Source of the DNA: SZUA-117 sp964630795
Lineage (GTDB): Bacteria; Pseudomonadota; Gammaproteobacteria; Steroidobacterales; Woeseiaceae
Assembly: GCA_964630795.1 (NCBI GenBank)
Contig: CAZVWF010000047.1
Span: 1-21,967, forward strand
Direction: 5' to 3'
DNA length: 21,967 nt
Both the position numbers and the translations under genes were made by a program. Positions 13,659-21,967 of this stretch are shown here, in pieces (the stretch's first letter is position 1; the number at the start of each line of letters is the position of its first letter). Under the pieces are notes generated by a model that was given only the letters and a program-made list of their open reading frames with translations, had not been told where the DNA came from and did not search any database.

Positions 13659-14417
13659 GTGGAAGACTTATCAGAAAAGGAACAACTGGACGCGATTCGA
13701 GCGTGGTGGGCCGAGAATGGCAGCTACGTCATGGGCGGTATCGTCGTCGGCATAGCGGTTATCTTCGGCTGGAATCACTGGCAGACGTCCATTGCCGATA
13801 CGGAGATTGCCGCGTCGACATTGTTCGAGGAAATCATGGAAGCGGCGGAGCTCAACCTTGTTGATAATGCGGAGCCGCCTGCGGAAACCCTGTTCAGCGA
13901 GCACGATGATTCGCCGTATGCCGCACAGGCACGCCTGGCGCTGACCCGTTTGTACATGGATTCAGGTCGCGATCAGGATGCGGCAGACGTCCTGCGGCCG
14001 CTGGCGGAAATGCCGCCGACGGATGAGCTGGCGTTGGTGGGCCGGTTTCGCATGACGCAGATTCTCCTGTACCAGGAGAAGCCCCAGGAGGTGGTTGATC
14101 TTGTGGAGGGCTTGCCCGAGTCGGCATTTTCCGCGCGTTTCAGCGAAGCGCTCGGCGATGCCTACGCCATGCTCGGACGGTATTCGGAGGCAGAGGCCGC
14201 TTATATGGCCGCATCGAATGATGACCCACTGGCACCGACCGTCGACGTCACGATTCTCCAGCTCAAGATCAATGACCTGCCGTCAGCAGACCAGGTTGCG
14301 GCAGAGGCCGCCGAAACCGCCGCGGCAGAAGACGATGCGGTAGAGGGTTCTGCCGATGAAGCAGCGGCGGGGGCGGACACGCCCGCTGACGATGCCTCGG
14401 AGCCGGAGTCCGAATAA
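13659..14417 (+). CDS. yfgM: YfgM, inner-membrane TPR-like protein of the Sec/BAM periphery
   Basis: Homologue of E. coli YfgM, a membrane-anchored protein that binds SecYEG-PpiD and helps hand nascent proteins to periplasmic chaperones. 252 residues from a GTG start, with AAGG (13645-13648) ten bases upstream. One transmembrane helix lies at about 23-39, then a periplasmic TPR-like domain (DUF2133-type) to about residue 210. Compared with E. coli YfgM (206 residues) it has an added tail (about 212-252) made almost wholly of Ala, Glu, Asp, Ser and Pro, strongly acidic and probably disordered. Position between hisS and bamB is conserved. The stop and the bamB start share a base (TAATG). Confidence 0.9.
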   Translation: MEDLSEKEQLDAIRAWWAENGSYVMGGIVVGIAVIFGWNHWQTSIADTEIAASTLFEEIMEAAELNLVDNAEPPAETLFSEHDDSPYAAQARLALTRLYMDSGRDQDAADVLRPLAEMPPTDELALVGRFRMTQILLYQEKPQEVVDLVEGLPESAFSARFSEALGDAYAMLGRYSEAEAAYMAASNDDPLAPTVDVTILQLKINDLPSADQVAAEAAETAAAEDDAVEGSADEAAAGADTPADDASEPESE

Positions 14418-15655
14418 TGCCTTTTATGCGACAGCGCATGATGAATGAGATGCTGAAATCCGGATTGCGCCTGGCGGTGATCGGCGGGCTCACCTGCGTC
14501 CTGTCGGCCTGCAGTATTTTCGGTGGTGACAAGGACGAGGAGCTGGAACCGCTCGAGCTTGTCGACATCGAACAGACGCTTGACGTTCGTAAAGTGTGGT
14601 CCGAAAAGCTGGGCAAGGGCACCGAGTCCCTGCGCATAGGCCTGAATCCGTCGGGTGATGGCAATCGCATTTATGCGGCCAGCTATGACGGCAATGTCAG
14701 CGCTTTTAATCCCGAGAATGGCGATCGGGTCTGGCAGACCGAGCTCGAGCTGAATTTGTCAGCGGGCCCGGGTGTCGGTGAAGGCATCGTGGTCGTCGCC
14801 GGATACGACGGGGACCTTGTCGCCCTGGATGCAGACGATGGGTCGGAACAATGGCGCATCAACATTGTCAGTGAAACGCTGGCAAAACCCGCGATTGCCG
14901 ATAGTTCGGTGGTTGTCTATTCGATCGACGGACGACTTCGTGTCTATTCGGCATTGGACGGGCGTGAATTGTGGTCCCTGGCGCGCGATGTGCCGGCGTT
15001 GACCCAGCGAGGAAGTTCGTCGCCGATCATTACCGGCAATACCGTCATCGCCGGGTCCGATAATGGCCGATTACTCGCCGTCGACCTTGATGACGGCATT
15101 ATCGAGTGGGAAGCCGTCCTGACACCGGTGTCCGGGCGCTCCGACCTGGACCGACTTGCGGACATTGATGGCGACATGGCGATCGTCGGGCAGGACATAT
15201 ATGCCGTCGGATATAACGGACGACTGGCTTCACTGGCCGCGGAGTCCGGTCAGTTGCTCTGGACACGTGAGATTTCGTCGCCGAGCGGTGTCGCAGTAGA
15301 CTGGAATAACGTTTACACGGTGGGTGACGGCGGCGAGGTTCTGGCGCTCTTGCGACGGAGCGGAGACGATGTTTGGCGCCAGGAGAGCCTGCTGCGCCGC
15401 GAGCCGACCCGGCCTGTCGCATTCAATACCTCGGTCGTCGTTGGCGACTTCGAGGGTTATGTTCATTTTTTCAATAATTTCGATGGCCGACCGGTTGCGC
15501 GCGAGCGGGTCGGCCAAGGCATGATTTCCGGGGCACCGGTGGTGATGGGTGACAAGTTGTTCGTACAGAGCGAGGACGGTGAACTGGCCACGTTCATGGT
15601 ACGTATGCCGGAACCGGAGGAAGAGGACGATACTGACAGCGATGGTGGTCGCTGA
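14417..15655 (+). CDS. bamB: BamB, outer-membrane protein assembly lipoprotein
   Basis: Eight-bladed beta-propeller lipoprotein of the BAM complex that inserts outer-membrane proteins. Length is 412 residues (E. coli 392). Lipobox LSAC, with Cys32 as lipidation site, follows a hydrophobic stretch. The ATG at 14417 gives a rather long n-region; in-frame ATGs at codons 4, 8, 9 and 12 are possible, and MLKSGLRLAVIGGL from codon 12 would look like a more usual signal peptide. Repeated PQQ-type blade motifs are visible, such as GDRVWQTELE, GSEQWRINIV, GRELWSLA and GQLLWTREI. The C-terminus is acidic. The TAATG junction implies coupling to yfgM. Confidence 0.94.
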   Translation: MPFMRQRMMNEMLKSGLRLAVIGGLTCVLSACSIFGGDKDEELEPLELVDIEQTLDVRKVWSEKLGKGTESLRIGLNPSGDGNRIYAASYDGNVSAFNPENGDRVWQTELELNLSAGPGVGEGIVVVAGYDGDLVALDADDGSEQWRINIVSETLAKPAIADSSVVVYSIDGRLRVYSALDGRELWSLARDVPALTQRGSSSPIITGNTVIAGSDNGRLLAVDLDDGIIEWEAVLTPVSGRSDLDRLADIDGDMAIVGQDIYAVGYNGRLASLAAESGQLLWTREISSPSGVAVDWNNVYTVGDGGEVLALLRRSGDDVWRQESLLRREPTRPVAFNTSVVVGDFEGYVHFFNNFDGRPVARERVGQGMISGAPVVMGDKLFVQSEDGELATFMVRMPEPEEEDDTDSDGGR

Positions 15656-15691
15656 CGCGACGCGCGCCCTCGGTTATGGTGATGTTCAGTC

Positions 15692-17089
15692 ATGCTTCCC
15701 GTTATTGCACTCATTGGTCGGCCCAACGTCGGGAAATCGACCCTCTTTAATCGCCTGACCCGTTCCCGCGATGCGATCGTCGCGGACTATCCCGGGCTGA
15801 CGCGCGACCGTCAGTACGGTTTCGGCAAACTCGGGCCTGTCCCCTATATTGTGATCGACACCGGTGGTGTGGCTGGCGGCGAAGCGGGCATCGACGAATT
15901 GATGGTGGACCAGACGGTCCGGGCCCTGAAGGAAGCGGATGTCGCCATCGTCATGGTTGATGGTCGCAGCGGCGTTACGGCTGCGGATGAGCATGTTGTC
16001 GACCTCGCTCGCAAACATGCAAAGCAGACCTGGCTTGCCGTCAACAAGGCGGAAGGCCTCGACCAGGACATGGCCAGCGGAGATTTCTATGCGCTGGGAC
16101 TCGGTGATCCTGTCGTGATCTCGGCGGCGCACGGGGACCGGATTTCAGGTTTCATGGACGCGGTGCTTGCGCCGTTTGCCGAAACCGTGCCGGAAGGATC
16201 ACAGGACGATGCGGACGAAGACAAACCATTGCGTATCGCGGTGATCGGCCGACCGAATGTCGGCAAATCGACATTGATCAATCGCCTGATCGGCGAAGAC
16301 CGGCTGGTTGTCTACGATCAACCTGGAACCACACGCGACAGCGTGGCCGTCCCTTTTGAACGCGAAGACCGGAAATACCTGCTTATCGACACGGCCGGTG
16401 TACGCCGCAAATCCAGGGTGCATGAAACCATCGAGAAGTTCAGCATCGTGAAAGCGCTGCAGGCGATGGAGCGTGCGCAGGTCGTCATCGCCGTACTGGA
16501 TTCGAGCGAAGGTGTGACGGAACAGGACGTCAGCCTGATGGGCCTGGCGGTCGAACGAGGACGGGCCCTCGTTGTGGTCGCGAACAAGTGGGATGGTCTC
16601 GACAGCGATCAGCGACGCCAGGTCAAGGTCGATTTCGATCGCCGCCTCCCTTTCCTGGACTTTGCCGAACGCATGACGATCTCTGCACTGCACGGAACGG
16701 CAGTCGGCGACGTATTGCCAGCTACCGAGCGCGCCTACAAAGCGGCGACGCGGGATATGTCGACGACGGAACTCACCCGTGAGCTGGAGGACGCGCAAAC
16801 CGCGCATGCGCCGCCACTGGTGCGTGGCCGCCGCATCAAACTGCGCTACGCGCACCAGGGCGGACGTAATCCGCCGGTAATCGTTATCCACGGCAATCAG
16901 ACCGACCGGCTGCCGGATGCCTATCGGCGGTACCTGGTCAATCGATTTCGGAAGCGGTTTCGTCTTCGCGGGACGCCGGTTCGTTTATCATTCAAGACCA
17001 GCGACAATCCCTACAAGGGCAAACGCAACAAACTGACGCCCAGGCAGGAGCGTCGTCGAAAACGCCTGCTGAAACGAGTGAAGAAATAG
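15692..17089 (+). CDS. der: Der (EngA), double GTPase for 50S ribosome assembly
   Basis: Essential GTPase with two tandem G domains and a KH-like C-terminal domain, acting in 50S maturation. Length is 465 residues (E. coli 490). G domain 1: GRPNVGKS (9-16), DTGG (56-59), NKAE (118-121). G domain 2: GRPNVGKS (186-193), DTAG (233-236), NKWD (298-301). The first domain has Glu instead of Asp in NKxD, a variant I recall from other proteobacterial Der proteins. A KH-like domain spans about 350-440 and the tail is strongly basic. It lies 36 bases after bamB with no good Shine-Dalgarno sequence, and metX begins four bases after its stop. Confidence 0.96.
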   Translation: MLPVIALIGRPNVGKSTLFNRLTRSRDAIVADYPGLTRDRQYGFGKLGPVPYIVIDTGGVAGGEAGIDELMVDQTVRALKEADVAIVMVDGRSGVTAADEHVVDLARKHAKQTWLAVNKAEGLDQDMASGDFYALGLGDPVVISAAHGDRISGFMDAVLAPFAETVPEGSQDDADEDKPLRIAVIGRPNVGKSTLINRLIGEDRLVVYDQPGTTRDSVAVPFEREDRKYLLIDTAGVRRKSRVHETIEKFSIVKALQAMERAQVVIAVLDSSEGVTEQDVSLMGLAVERGRALVVVANKWDGLDSDQRRQVKVDFDRRLPFLDFAERMTISALHGTAVGDVLPATERAYKAATRDMSTTELTRELEDAQTAHAPPLVRGRRIKLRYAHQGGRNPPVIVIHGNQTDRLPDAYRRYLVNRFRKRFRLRGTPVRLSFKTSDNPYKGKRNKLTPRQERRRKRLLKRVKK

Positions 17090-17093
17090 ACCT

Positions 17094-18185
17094 GTGAGAG
17101 TGCCGAGCAAAACAATCCAGCTGGACGGCAAGTTCGTCATGCACCGGGGAGGCTACCTGGCATCCCCCAGTGTCGCTTACGAGACCTGGGGCAAGCTCGA
17201 GGGCAAAGGCGACAATGCCGTCATCATATTCACCGGCCTGTCGCCATCGGCGCACGCCGCCTCGTCGCCCGAAAATCCCTCGGCGGGATGGTGGGAGGAC
17301 ATGATTGGTTCCGGGTTGCCAATCGATACGGATCGTTACTTCGTTATTTGCGTCAATTCCCTGGGCAGTTGCTTCGGATCGACGGGTGCCGCCGATGTCA
17401 ATCCGGAGACCGGGGAGATCTACCGGACCACTTACCCGGTTCTGACACTCGAGGATGTTGCCGAAGCGGGTTACGAGGTCGTCAAGGCGCTGGGTCTCGA
17501 GCGTGTACATACGACCATCGGTTGTTCGATGGGTGGCATGACGGCACTGGCATTCTGCGTGCGTCACCCCGAGCTGGGCGGCAATTTGTTGTCGATCTCG
17601 TCCTCGGCGCGGGCGCTGCCGTTCTCGATTGCGATTCGTTCGCTCCAGCGCGAAATGATCGTGAAAGACCCCAAGTGGGACGGGGGCAACTATGATCTGG
17701 AAGATCCCCCGGTCATTGGCCAGCGACTGGCGCGCAAGTTGGGCATGATGACCTACCGGTCGCCCCGGGAATGGGAGCAGCGATTCGGCCGGGAGCGGAT
17801 TTCAATGGAAATGCACTCGGACGAGCAGTTCTTCGGGGATTTCGCTGTCGAGAGTTACCTCGAGAACCACGCGAACAAGTTCACCGGACAGTTTGACGCG
17901 AACTGCTACCTGTACTTGTCACGCGCGTCTGATCTCTTCGATCTCGCCGAGCATGGCGGTTCGCTGGAGGCGGGTTTCTCGAAACTGCGTCTCGACCGGG
18001 CGATGGTCGTCGGTGTGGAAACAGACCTGCTTTTCCCCATTCACCAGCAGCGTGAACTCGCCGCCGGACTATCGAACGTCGTCGAGGATACCGAGCTGGT
18101 CGAACTCGGCTGTATCAAGGGTCACGACTCATTCCTGGTCGACATGGATGCGTTTCGACCGGTCATCGGCCGCTTCCTCGCCTGA
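17094..18185 (+). CDS. metX: MetX-family O-acyltransferase, probable serine O-succinyltransferase type
   Basis: Alpha/beta-hydrolase that acylates the hydroxyl of homoserine or serine for methionine or cysteine synthesis. 363 residues from a GTG start at 17094 (a second GTG at 17100 is possible). The catalytic triad is complete: Ser145 in GCSMGGMTAL, Asp311 in VETDLLFP, His344 in KGHDSFLVD. Several blocks resemble the Xanthomonas enzymes annotated as serine O-succinyltransferase: GLSPSAHAA, GWWEDMIGSGLPIDTDRYFV, CVNSLGSCFGSTG and ALPFSIAIRSLQREMI. Typical homoserine acetyltransferases instead show patterns like ALTGDAH. I therefore lean towards serine O-succinylation (cysteine synthesis); substrate specificity is inferred from recalled family patterns. 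Its place 4 bases after der is not the usual neighbourhood of either gene. Confidence 0.8.
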   Translation: MRVPSKTIQLDGKFVMHRGGYLASPSVAYETWGKLEGKGDNAVIIFTGLSPSAHAASSPENPSAGWWEDMIGSGLPIDTDRYFVICVNSLGSCFGSTGAADVNPETGEIYRTTYPVLTLEDVAEAGYEVVKALGLERVHTTIGCSMGGMTALAFCVRHPELGGNLLSISSSARALPFSIAIRSLQREMIVKDPKWDGGNYDLEDPPVIGQRLARKLGMMTYRSPREWEQRFGRERISMEMHSDEQFFGDFAVESYLENHANKFTGQFDANCYLYLSRASDLFDLAEHGGSLEAGFSKLRLDRAMVVGVETDLLFPIHQQRELAAGLSNVVEDTELVELGCIKGHDSFLVDMDAFRPVIGRFLA

Positions 18186-18226
18186 CATTAGCCGGGTTGT
18201 CGTAATAACTGCGCCGGAGACGCGGC

Positions 18227-19618
18227 TTACGTCTCTTCATTTTCCCCGCTCCTGGTGACCGTCGCCTCAAGGTAGCCAGACGACACACGTGCCTTGATCT
18301 CATCGCCGGCTTTGACGGTTGTCGCGTCCGTGATCAGCGTGCCGGACGCCCGTTCCGATACGATGGCATAGCCGCGGTCGAGCGTCGCGAGCGGGCTGAC
18401 GGAATCCAGCGCCCTTGCTGCGACCTTGAGCCTGACACCCAGCCGCGCGACGGCATTCGATCCGGCTCCCTGCAGTCGCTGTCGCAGCCCCGTATTCCTG
18501 TTGATCTGCTGCTGGACGTGAATGCGTGGTGACTGTTGCAGCAGCCTGGCCTGCGCATCATTGACAGCAATCTGTCGATTGGCGAGGTCGTGACGCATGG
18601 CGGCCGTCATGACTTGTTGCAGGTTTTTCAGCCAGGCGCGCTGCCTCGCGACGGTCGCCGTGGGACTGGACTGTCGCAGTCGCTTGCCGAGCCAGTCCAG
18701 CGATTGAAACCGGTCTTCCAGGTATCGGCGCCCAAGCGTCGCGATCCTGGCCGAGGTTGCTGACAGGTGGTGCAGCCACTCTTCCTGGTCCGGCACGACG
18801 AGTTCTGCGGCGCCCGATGGCGTTGGCGCACGCAAATCCGCGACAAAGTCGGCGATCGTGAAATCCACTTCATGACCAACGGCACTGACGACCGGGATGG
18901 GGCAGCCGGCAATGGCGCGGGCGACGCGTTCGTCGTTGAACGACCAGAGATCCTCGAGCGAACCGCCGCCGCGGCTGACGATCAAAACGTCGCACTCGTC
19001 TCGCTCAATCGCCGTTTCGATCGCCGCGACGATTTGCGGCGGGGCGAACTCACCCTGGACGGCAGTCGGGTATATGGTGACGGGTACGGCCGGAAAACGT
19101 CGCCCGAGCACGGTCACGATGTCACGGACGGCTGCGCCGGTCGGCGAAGTGACAAGGCCTATTTTTTTCGGAAGTGCCGGTAACTCGAGCTTCCGGTCGT
19201 TTGCGAACAGGCCCTCGGCGGCCAGCTTTTTCTTGAGCGCCTCGAACTGTCGCCGGAGCTCCCCTTCACCGACAGCCTCGAGCTGTTCGACAATCAACTG
19301 GTACTCGCCACGGGCTTCATAGATGCTGACCTTGCCGAAGGCCAGCATCTGGTCGCCGTCCTTCAGGTTGATTGCGGGACCGCGCTGCCGGCCGCGGAAC
19401 CAGGCACAGCGCAACCGGGCGGCGTCGTCCTTCAGGGAAAAGTAGACGTGGCCGGAACCGGGCCGGGACAGGTTGGAAATTTCTCCCTCTATCCAGACCT
19501 TCGCAATGCCGTCCTCGAGCAGGCGTTTGGCCTGTCGGTTCAGTTCCGAGACGCTGATCGCGCGTTCAGAGGGGCTTTCTTCCAGGAGGTCGGTCACCTG
19601 GACAGTATACGTCCGCAT
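18227..19618 (-). CDS. xseA: XseA, exodeoxyribonuclease VII large subunit
   Basis: Catalytic subunit of the single-strand-specific exonuclease VII (with XseB, not in this window). Length is 463 residues (E. coli 456). The N-terminal OB-fold (about 20-120) contains VWIEGEISNLSRPGSGHVYFSLKD. The catalytic region shows SRGGGSLEDLWSFN (215-228), AVGHEVDFT (246-254) and DLRAPTPSGAAEL (261-273). The rest is a long coiled-coil-like segment, then a C-terminal domain with LDRGYAIV. Its ATG (19618-19616) faces guaB across 86 bases, and its 3' end lies 41 bases from the convergent metX, with no intrinsic terminator between. No convincing promoter could be placed on the minus strand. Confidence 0.96.
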   Translation of the reverse strand: MRTYTVQVTDLLEESPSERAISVSELNRQAKRLLEDGIAKVWIEGEISNLSRPGSGHVYFSLKDDAARLRCAWFRGRQRGPAINLKDGDQMLAFGKVSIYEARGEYQLIVEQLEAVGEGELRRQFEALKKKLAAEGLFANDRKLELPALPKKIGLVTSPTGAAVRDIVTVLGRRFPAVPVTIYPTAVQGEFAPPQIVAAIETAIERDECDVLIVSRGGGSLEDLWSFNDERVARAIAGCPIPVVSAVGHEVDFTIADFVADLRAPTPSGAAELVVPDQEEWLHHLSATSARIATLGRRYLEDRFQSLDWLGKRLRQSSPTATVARQRAWLKNLQQVMTAAMRHDLANRQIAVNDAQARLLQQSPRIHVQQQINRNTGLRQRLQGAGSNAVARLGVRLKVAARALDSVSPLATLDRGYAIVSERASGTLITDATTVKAGDEIKARVSSGYLEATVTRSGENEET

Positions 19619-19635
19619 TTAATGGGTTGCTGGCG

Positions 19636-19664
19636 TTTACCGGCAAATCGGGTACGCGTACAAT
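19636..19664 (+). promoter_or_regulatory. Sigma70-like promoter for guaB-guaA
   Basis: TTTACC (19636-19641, 4 of 6) and TACAAT (19659-19664, 5 of 6) are spaced by exactly 17 bases. The predicted start near 19671 gives a leader of about 34 bases ending in AGGAAG (19695-19700) before the ATG at 19705. A partial PurR-like half-site (CGTTTACC) overlaps the -35. Confidence 0.6.
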
Positions 19665-19704
19665 GACCGGTTTTATCCGGCCACACTGACCGACAGGAAG
19701 CAGC

Positions 19705-21174
19705 ATGCGGATTGCGAAGGAAGCACTGACTTTTGACGATGTATTACTGCAGCCGGGCTACTCCGACGTCCTTCCCCGCGAAGTCGATCTCTCCACCCGG
19801 CTGACAACCGATATCTCGCTGAATATCCCGTTGTTGTCCGCCGCGATGGATACGGTTACAGAAGCGCTGCTCGCCATATCGCTTGCCCAGGAGGGCGGCA
19901 TGGGCATCATTCACCGGAACATGACGCCGGAGATGCAGGCGCGCGAAGTACTGAAGGTCAAGAAATTCGAAAGCGGCATTGTCCGCGACCCGATCACCGT
20001 TTCCCCGGACATGAACATCCGCGAAGTCATCGACCTGACCAAGGCGATGGGTATTTCCGGCGTTCCCGTGGTCGAAGGCAAGGTGACGATCGGGATCGTG
20101 ACCGGCAGGGACCTTCGTTTCGAGACGAATCTCGATGCGCCGGTTGCAACGGTCATGACGCCGCAGGAACGACTGGTTACCGTTCGCGAAGGCGCAGACG
20201 ACGACGAGGTCCTGTCCCTGCTGCACAAGCACCGTATCGAAAAGGTGCTGGTCGTTACCGATGATTTCGAGCTGCGCGGCATGATCACGGCGAAGGATTT
20301 CCAGAAGGCCAGCGACTATCCGCATGCGTGCAAGGACCATCGAGGTGCCTTGCGAGTCGGTGCGGCTGTGGGTACCGGTTACGACACGGATGACCGGGTC
20401 GACGCACTGGTTGGCGCGGGTGTTGATGTCGTTGTCGTCGATTCGGCACACGGCTTTTCCAAGGGCGTCATCAACCGGGTGCGCGCGATCAAGGAGCGCT
20501 ACAAGGACCTGCAGGTCATTGGCGGCAACATCGTGACCGCGGAAGCGGCCACCGCACTGCTCGAAGCAGGTGCCGATGGCGTCAAGGTAGGCATCGGACC
20601 GGGGTCGATTTGCACGACGCGCGTAGTCGCCGGCGTTGGCGTTCCGCAGATATCAGCGGTAGCCGAAGTGGCGGAGGGGCTGGCGAAATCCGGCGTACCC
20701 CTGATCGCCGACGGCGGCATTCGTTTCTCGGGCGATATCGCCAAAGCGCTGGTGGCCGGCGCGTATTCCGTCATGATTGGCGGCATGTTTGCGGGCACCG
20801 AGGAATCGCCGGGCGAAGTTGAGCTGTACCAGGGGCGTTCCTACAAGTCATACCGTGGCATGGGTTCCGTTGGCGCGATGGGCGCACAGCATGGTTCCTC
20901 GGATCGCTACTTCCAGGACACTACGGAGGAGCTTGAGAAGCTCGTTCCCGAGGGTATCGAGGGACGCGTTGCCTACAAAGGCTCGATGGTAGCGATCGTG
21001 CACCAGTTGATGGGCGGCGTTCGTGCAGCGATGGGTTACACGGGCAGTCATAATATCGACCAGATGCGCACGCGACCGAAGTTCGTGAAGATCACGTCAG
21101 CCGGCATGAAAGAAAGCCACGTGCATGACGTCACGATCACGAAAGAAGCACCGAATTACCGAACCAATCACTAG
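19705..21174 (+). CDS. guaB: GuaB, inosine-5'-monophosphate dehydrogenase
   Basis: Oxidises IMP to XMP with NAD+, the committed step of GMP synthesis. Length is 489 residues (E. coli 488). The TIM-barrel core begins with LTFDDVLLQPGYSDVLP and is interrupted by two CBS domains at about 93-205. The catalytic loop GIGPGSICTTRVV carries Cys303; GGIRFSGDIAKALVAGA and YRGMGSVGAM, parts of the phosphate site and mobile flap, are present. AGGAAG before the ATG is a good ribosome binding site. guaA follows after 11 bases, the classic guaBA operon. Regulation by a purine repressor cannot be shown from the sequence. Confidence 0.98.
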   Translation: MRIAKEALTFDDVLLQPGYSDVLPREVDLSTRLTTDISLNIPLLSAAMDTVTEALLAISLAQEGGMGIIHRNMTPEMQAREVLKVKKFESGIVRDPITVSPDMNIREVIDLTKAMGISGVPVVEGKVTIGIVTGRDLRFETNLDAPVATVMTPQERLVTVREGADDDEVLSLLHKHRIEKVLVVTDDFELRGMITAKDFQKASDYPHACKDHRGALRVGAAVGTGYDTDDRVDALVGAGVDVVVVDSAHGFSKGVINRVRAIKERYKDLQVIGGNIVTAEAATALLEAGADGVKVGIGPGSICTTRVVAGVGVPQISAVAEVAEGLAKSGVPLIADGGIRFSGDIAKALVAGAYSVMIGGMFAGTEESPGEVELYQGRSYKSYRGMGSVGAMGAQHGSSDRYFQDTTEELEKLVPEGIEGRVAYKGSMVAIVHQLMGGVRAAMGYTGSHNIDQMRTRPKFVKITSAGMKESHVHDVTITKEAPNYRTNH

Positions 21175-21185
21175 TTATCGATTTA

Positions 21186-21967
21186 ATGGCCGAGCCACTC
21201 GATTTGACGTCAGCAACCCAGGCTGACATTCACGCACATCGCATCCTGATACTCGACTTCGGCGGGCAGTACACGCAGCTCATCGCACGCCGGGTGCGCG
21301 AAGCCGGCGTCTATTCCGAAATCCACCCCTGGGATATGGACGAGGCGGCACTCCGCGACTTCAATCCTGCCGGCGTCGTGCTGTCAGGCGGTCCGGAGTC
21401 GGTCAACCTGGACGACCCGCCGCGGGTGGCCCCGTCAGTATTCGAACTTGGCGTTCCGGTGCTCGGCATTTGCTACGGGATGCAGGCCATGGCGGCGCAA
21501 CTGGGCGGCAATGTCGCGGCCTCCGAGCATCGCGAATTTGGCTATGCCGAAATCACGCCGGGCGACTCGGAGTTGCTGGCCGGACTGTCCGACGCCGAAT
21601 CAGGGACGCCGTTCCTCAAAGTCTGGATGAGTCACGGGGACAGGGTTGAGTCTCTTCCCGAGGGTTTCGTGATTGCCGGCGAGAGCGCCAATTCACCGCT
21701 GGCCGCCATGGAAGACAGGCAACGGAAATACTACGGCGTTCAGTTTCATCCCGAAGTCACGCACACGCCACAAGGCCAGATGATCATCGACCGGTTCGTT
21801 CACGATATCTGCGGTTGTCCGGGAGACTGGACGCCAGGAAATATCGTCGCCGACGCGATCGCTACCGTTCGTGAAAACGTGGGTGATGGCAAAGTGCTGC
21901 TGGGATTGTCCGGCGGCGTCGACTCGTCAGTGGTTGCAGCATTGCTGCACCAGGCGATTGGTGACCA
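21186..21967 (+). CDS. guaA: GuaA, GMP synthase (glutamine-hydrolysing), 5' part
   Basis: Converts XMP to GMP with glutamine and ATP. The frame runs from ATG 21186 off the window end, giving 260 codons of about 525. The class I glutamine amidotransferase domain is complete: nucleophile Cys96 in LGICYGMQ, His188 and Glu190 in FHPEVTHT. The ATP-pyrophosphatase domain begins with its P-loop LSGGVDSS (Ser242 first in SGGVDSS). About eight residues precede the usual family start, and DFGGQYTQ stands where E. coli has DFGSQYTQ. No Shine-Dalgarno sequence is seen in the 11 bases after guaB, so translation is probably coupled. It is partial only because of the window edge. Confidence 0.97.
   Translation, partial: MAEPLDLTSATQADIHAHRILILDFGGQYTQLIARRVREAGVYSEIHPWDMDEAALRDFNPAGVVLSGGPESVNLDDPPRVAPSVFELGVPVLGICYGMQAMAAQLGGNVAASEHREFGYAEITPGDSELLAGLSDAESGTPFLKVWMSHGDRVESLPEGFVIAGESANSPLAAMEDRQRKYYGVQFHPEVTHTPQGQMIIDRFVHDICGCPGDWTPGNIVADAIATVRENVGDGKVLLGLSGGVDSSVVAALLHQAIGD

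Noticed and set aside
1034..15682. Identical 12-mer GTTATGGTGATG at 1034-1045 and 15671-15682
   Set aside because: Several such 12-base coincidences are expected by chance in 22 kb; no flanking similarity.
16199..16891. 230-codon open frame on the minus strand
   Set aside because: Antisense to der; codon pattern mirrors the real gene.
1..21967. Search for mobile elements, phage genes, CRISPR arrays, tRNA or rRNA genes and defence systems
   Set aside because: All space is filled by conserved housekeeping genes in ancestral order; no transposase, repeats in array form or structural RNA pattern was seen.

Overview
The window is a compact stretch of bacterial chromosome, about 57-60% GC by eye. 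It holds 20 confidently called protein genes, all but two on the + strand, and no gap longer than about 150 bases. Gene content and order match a housekeeping neighbourhood of Gammaproteobacteria that, from memory, is laid out in Pseudomonas aeruginosa as queA-tgt-yajC-secD-secF-suhB-trmJ-(cysE-iscR)-iscS-iscU-iscA-(hscB-hscA-fdx)-ndk-rlmN-pilF-rodZ-(ispG)-hisS-yfgM-bamB-der and further on xseA-guaB-guaA. Genes in brackets are absent here. A type IV pilus gene (pilF), a MetX-type acyltransferase resembling the Xanthomonas serine O-succinyltransferases, and the reduced isc region suggest a gammaproteobacterium outside the Enterobacterales and Pseudomonadales, perhaps near the Xanthomonadales or related marine lineages. 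Placement below class is a guess. I see no mobile element, tRNA, rRNA or CRISPR array.

Layout. 58-2189: queA and tgt, two steps of queuosine tRNA modification, overlapping by 4 bases. 2312-5427: yajC, secD and secF, the accessory subunits of the Sec translocon, behind their own putative promoter. 5439-6242 (minus): suhB. 6338-8941: trmJ, a GTG-start cysteine desulfurase overlapping it by 4 bases, an IscU-like protein one base further on, and iscA. 9092-15655: ndk, rlmN, pilF, rodZ, hisS, yfgM and bamB. 15692-18185: der and metX. 18227-19618 (minus): xseA. 19705-21967: guaB and the first half of guaA (GMP synthesis), cut by the window edge.

The most unusual part is 7051-9091. The isc cluster has lost iscR, hscB, hscA and fdx. 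The IscU-like scaffold keeps only one of the three cluster-ligand cysteines and has lost the HscA-binding LPPVK motif. The desulfurase ends about 17 residues early, lacking the tail that binds IscU in E. coli. IscA is fully intact. These correlated losses suggest a repurposed sulfur-handling module rather than a classical ISC machine. Between iscA and ndk is a good sigma70-type promoter, then an intrinsic terminator, then the ndk ribosome binding site. A 16-codon reading frame spans the terminator exactly, an arrangement expected of attenuation. A third observation is the probable pairing of a serine O-succinyltransferase-like MetX (after der) with the absence of cysE from its usual place beside trmJ. 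Most of the remaining genes look ordinary and intact.
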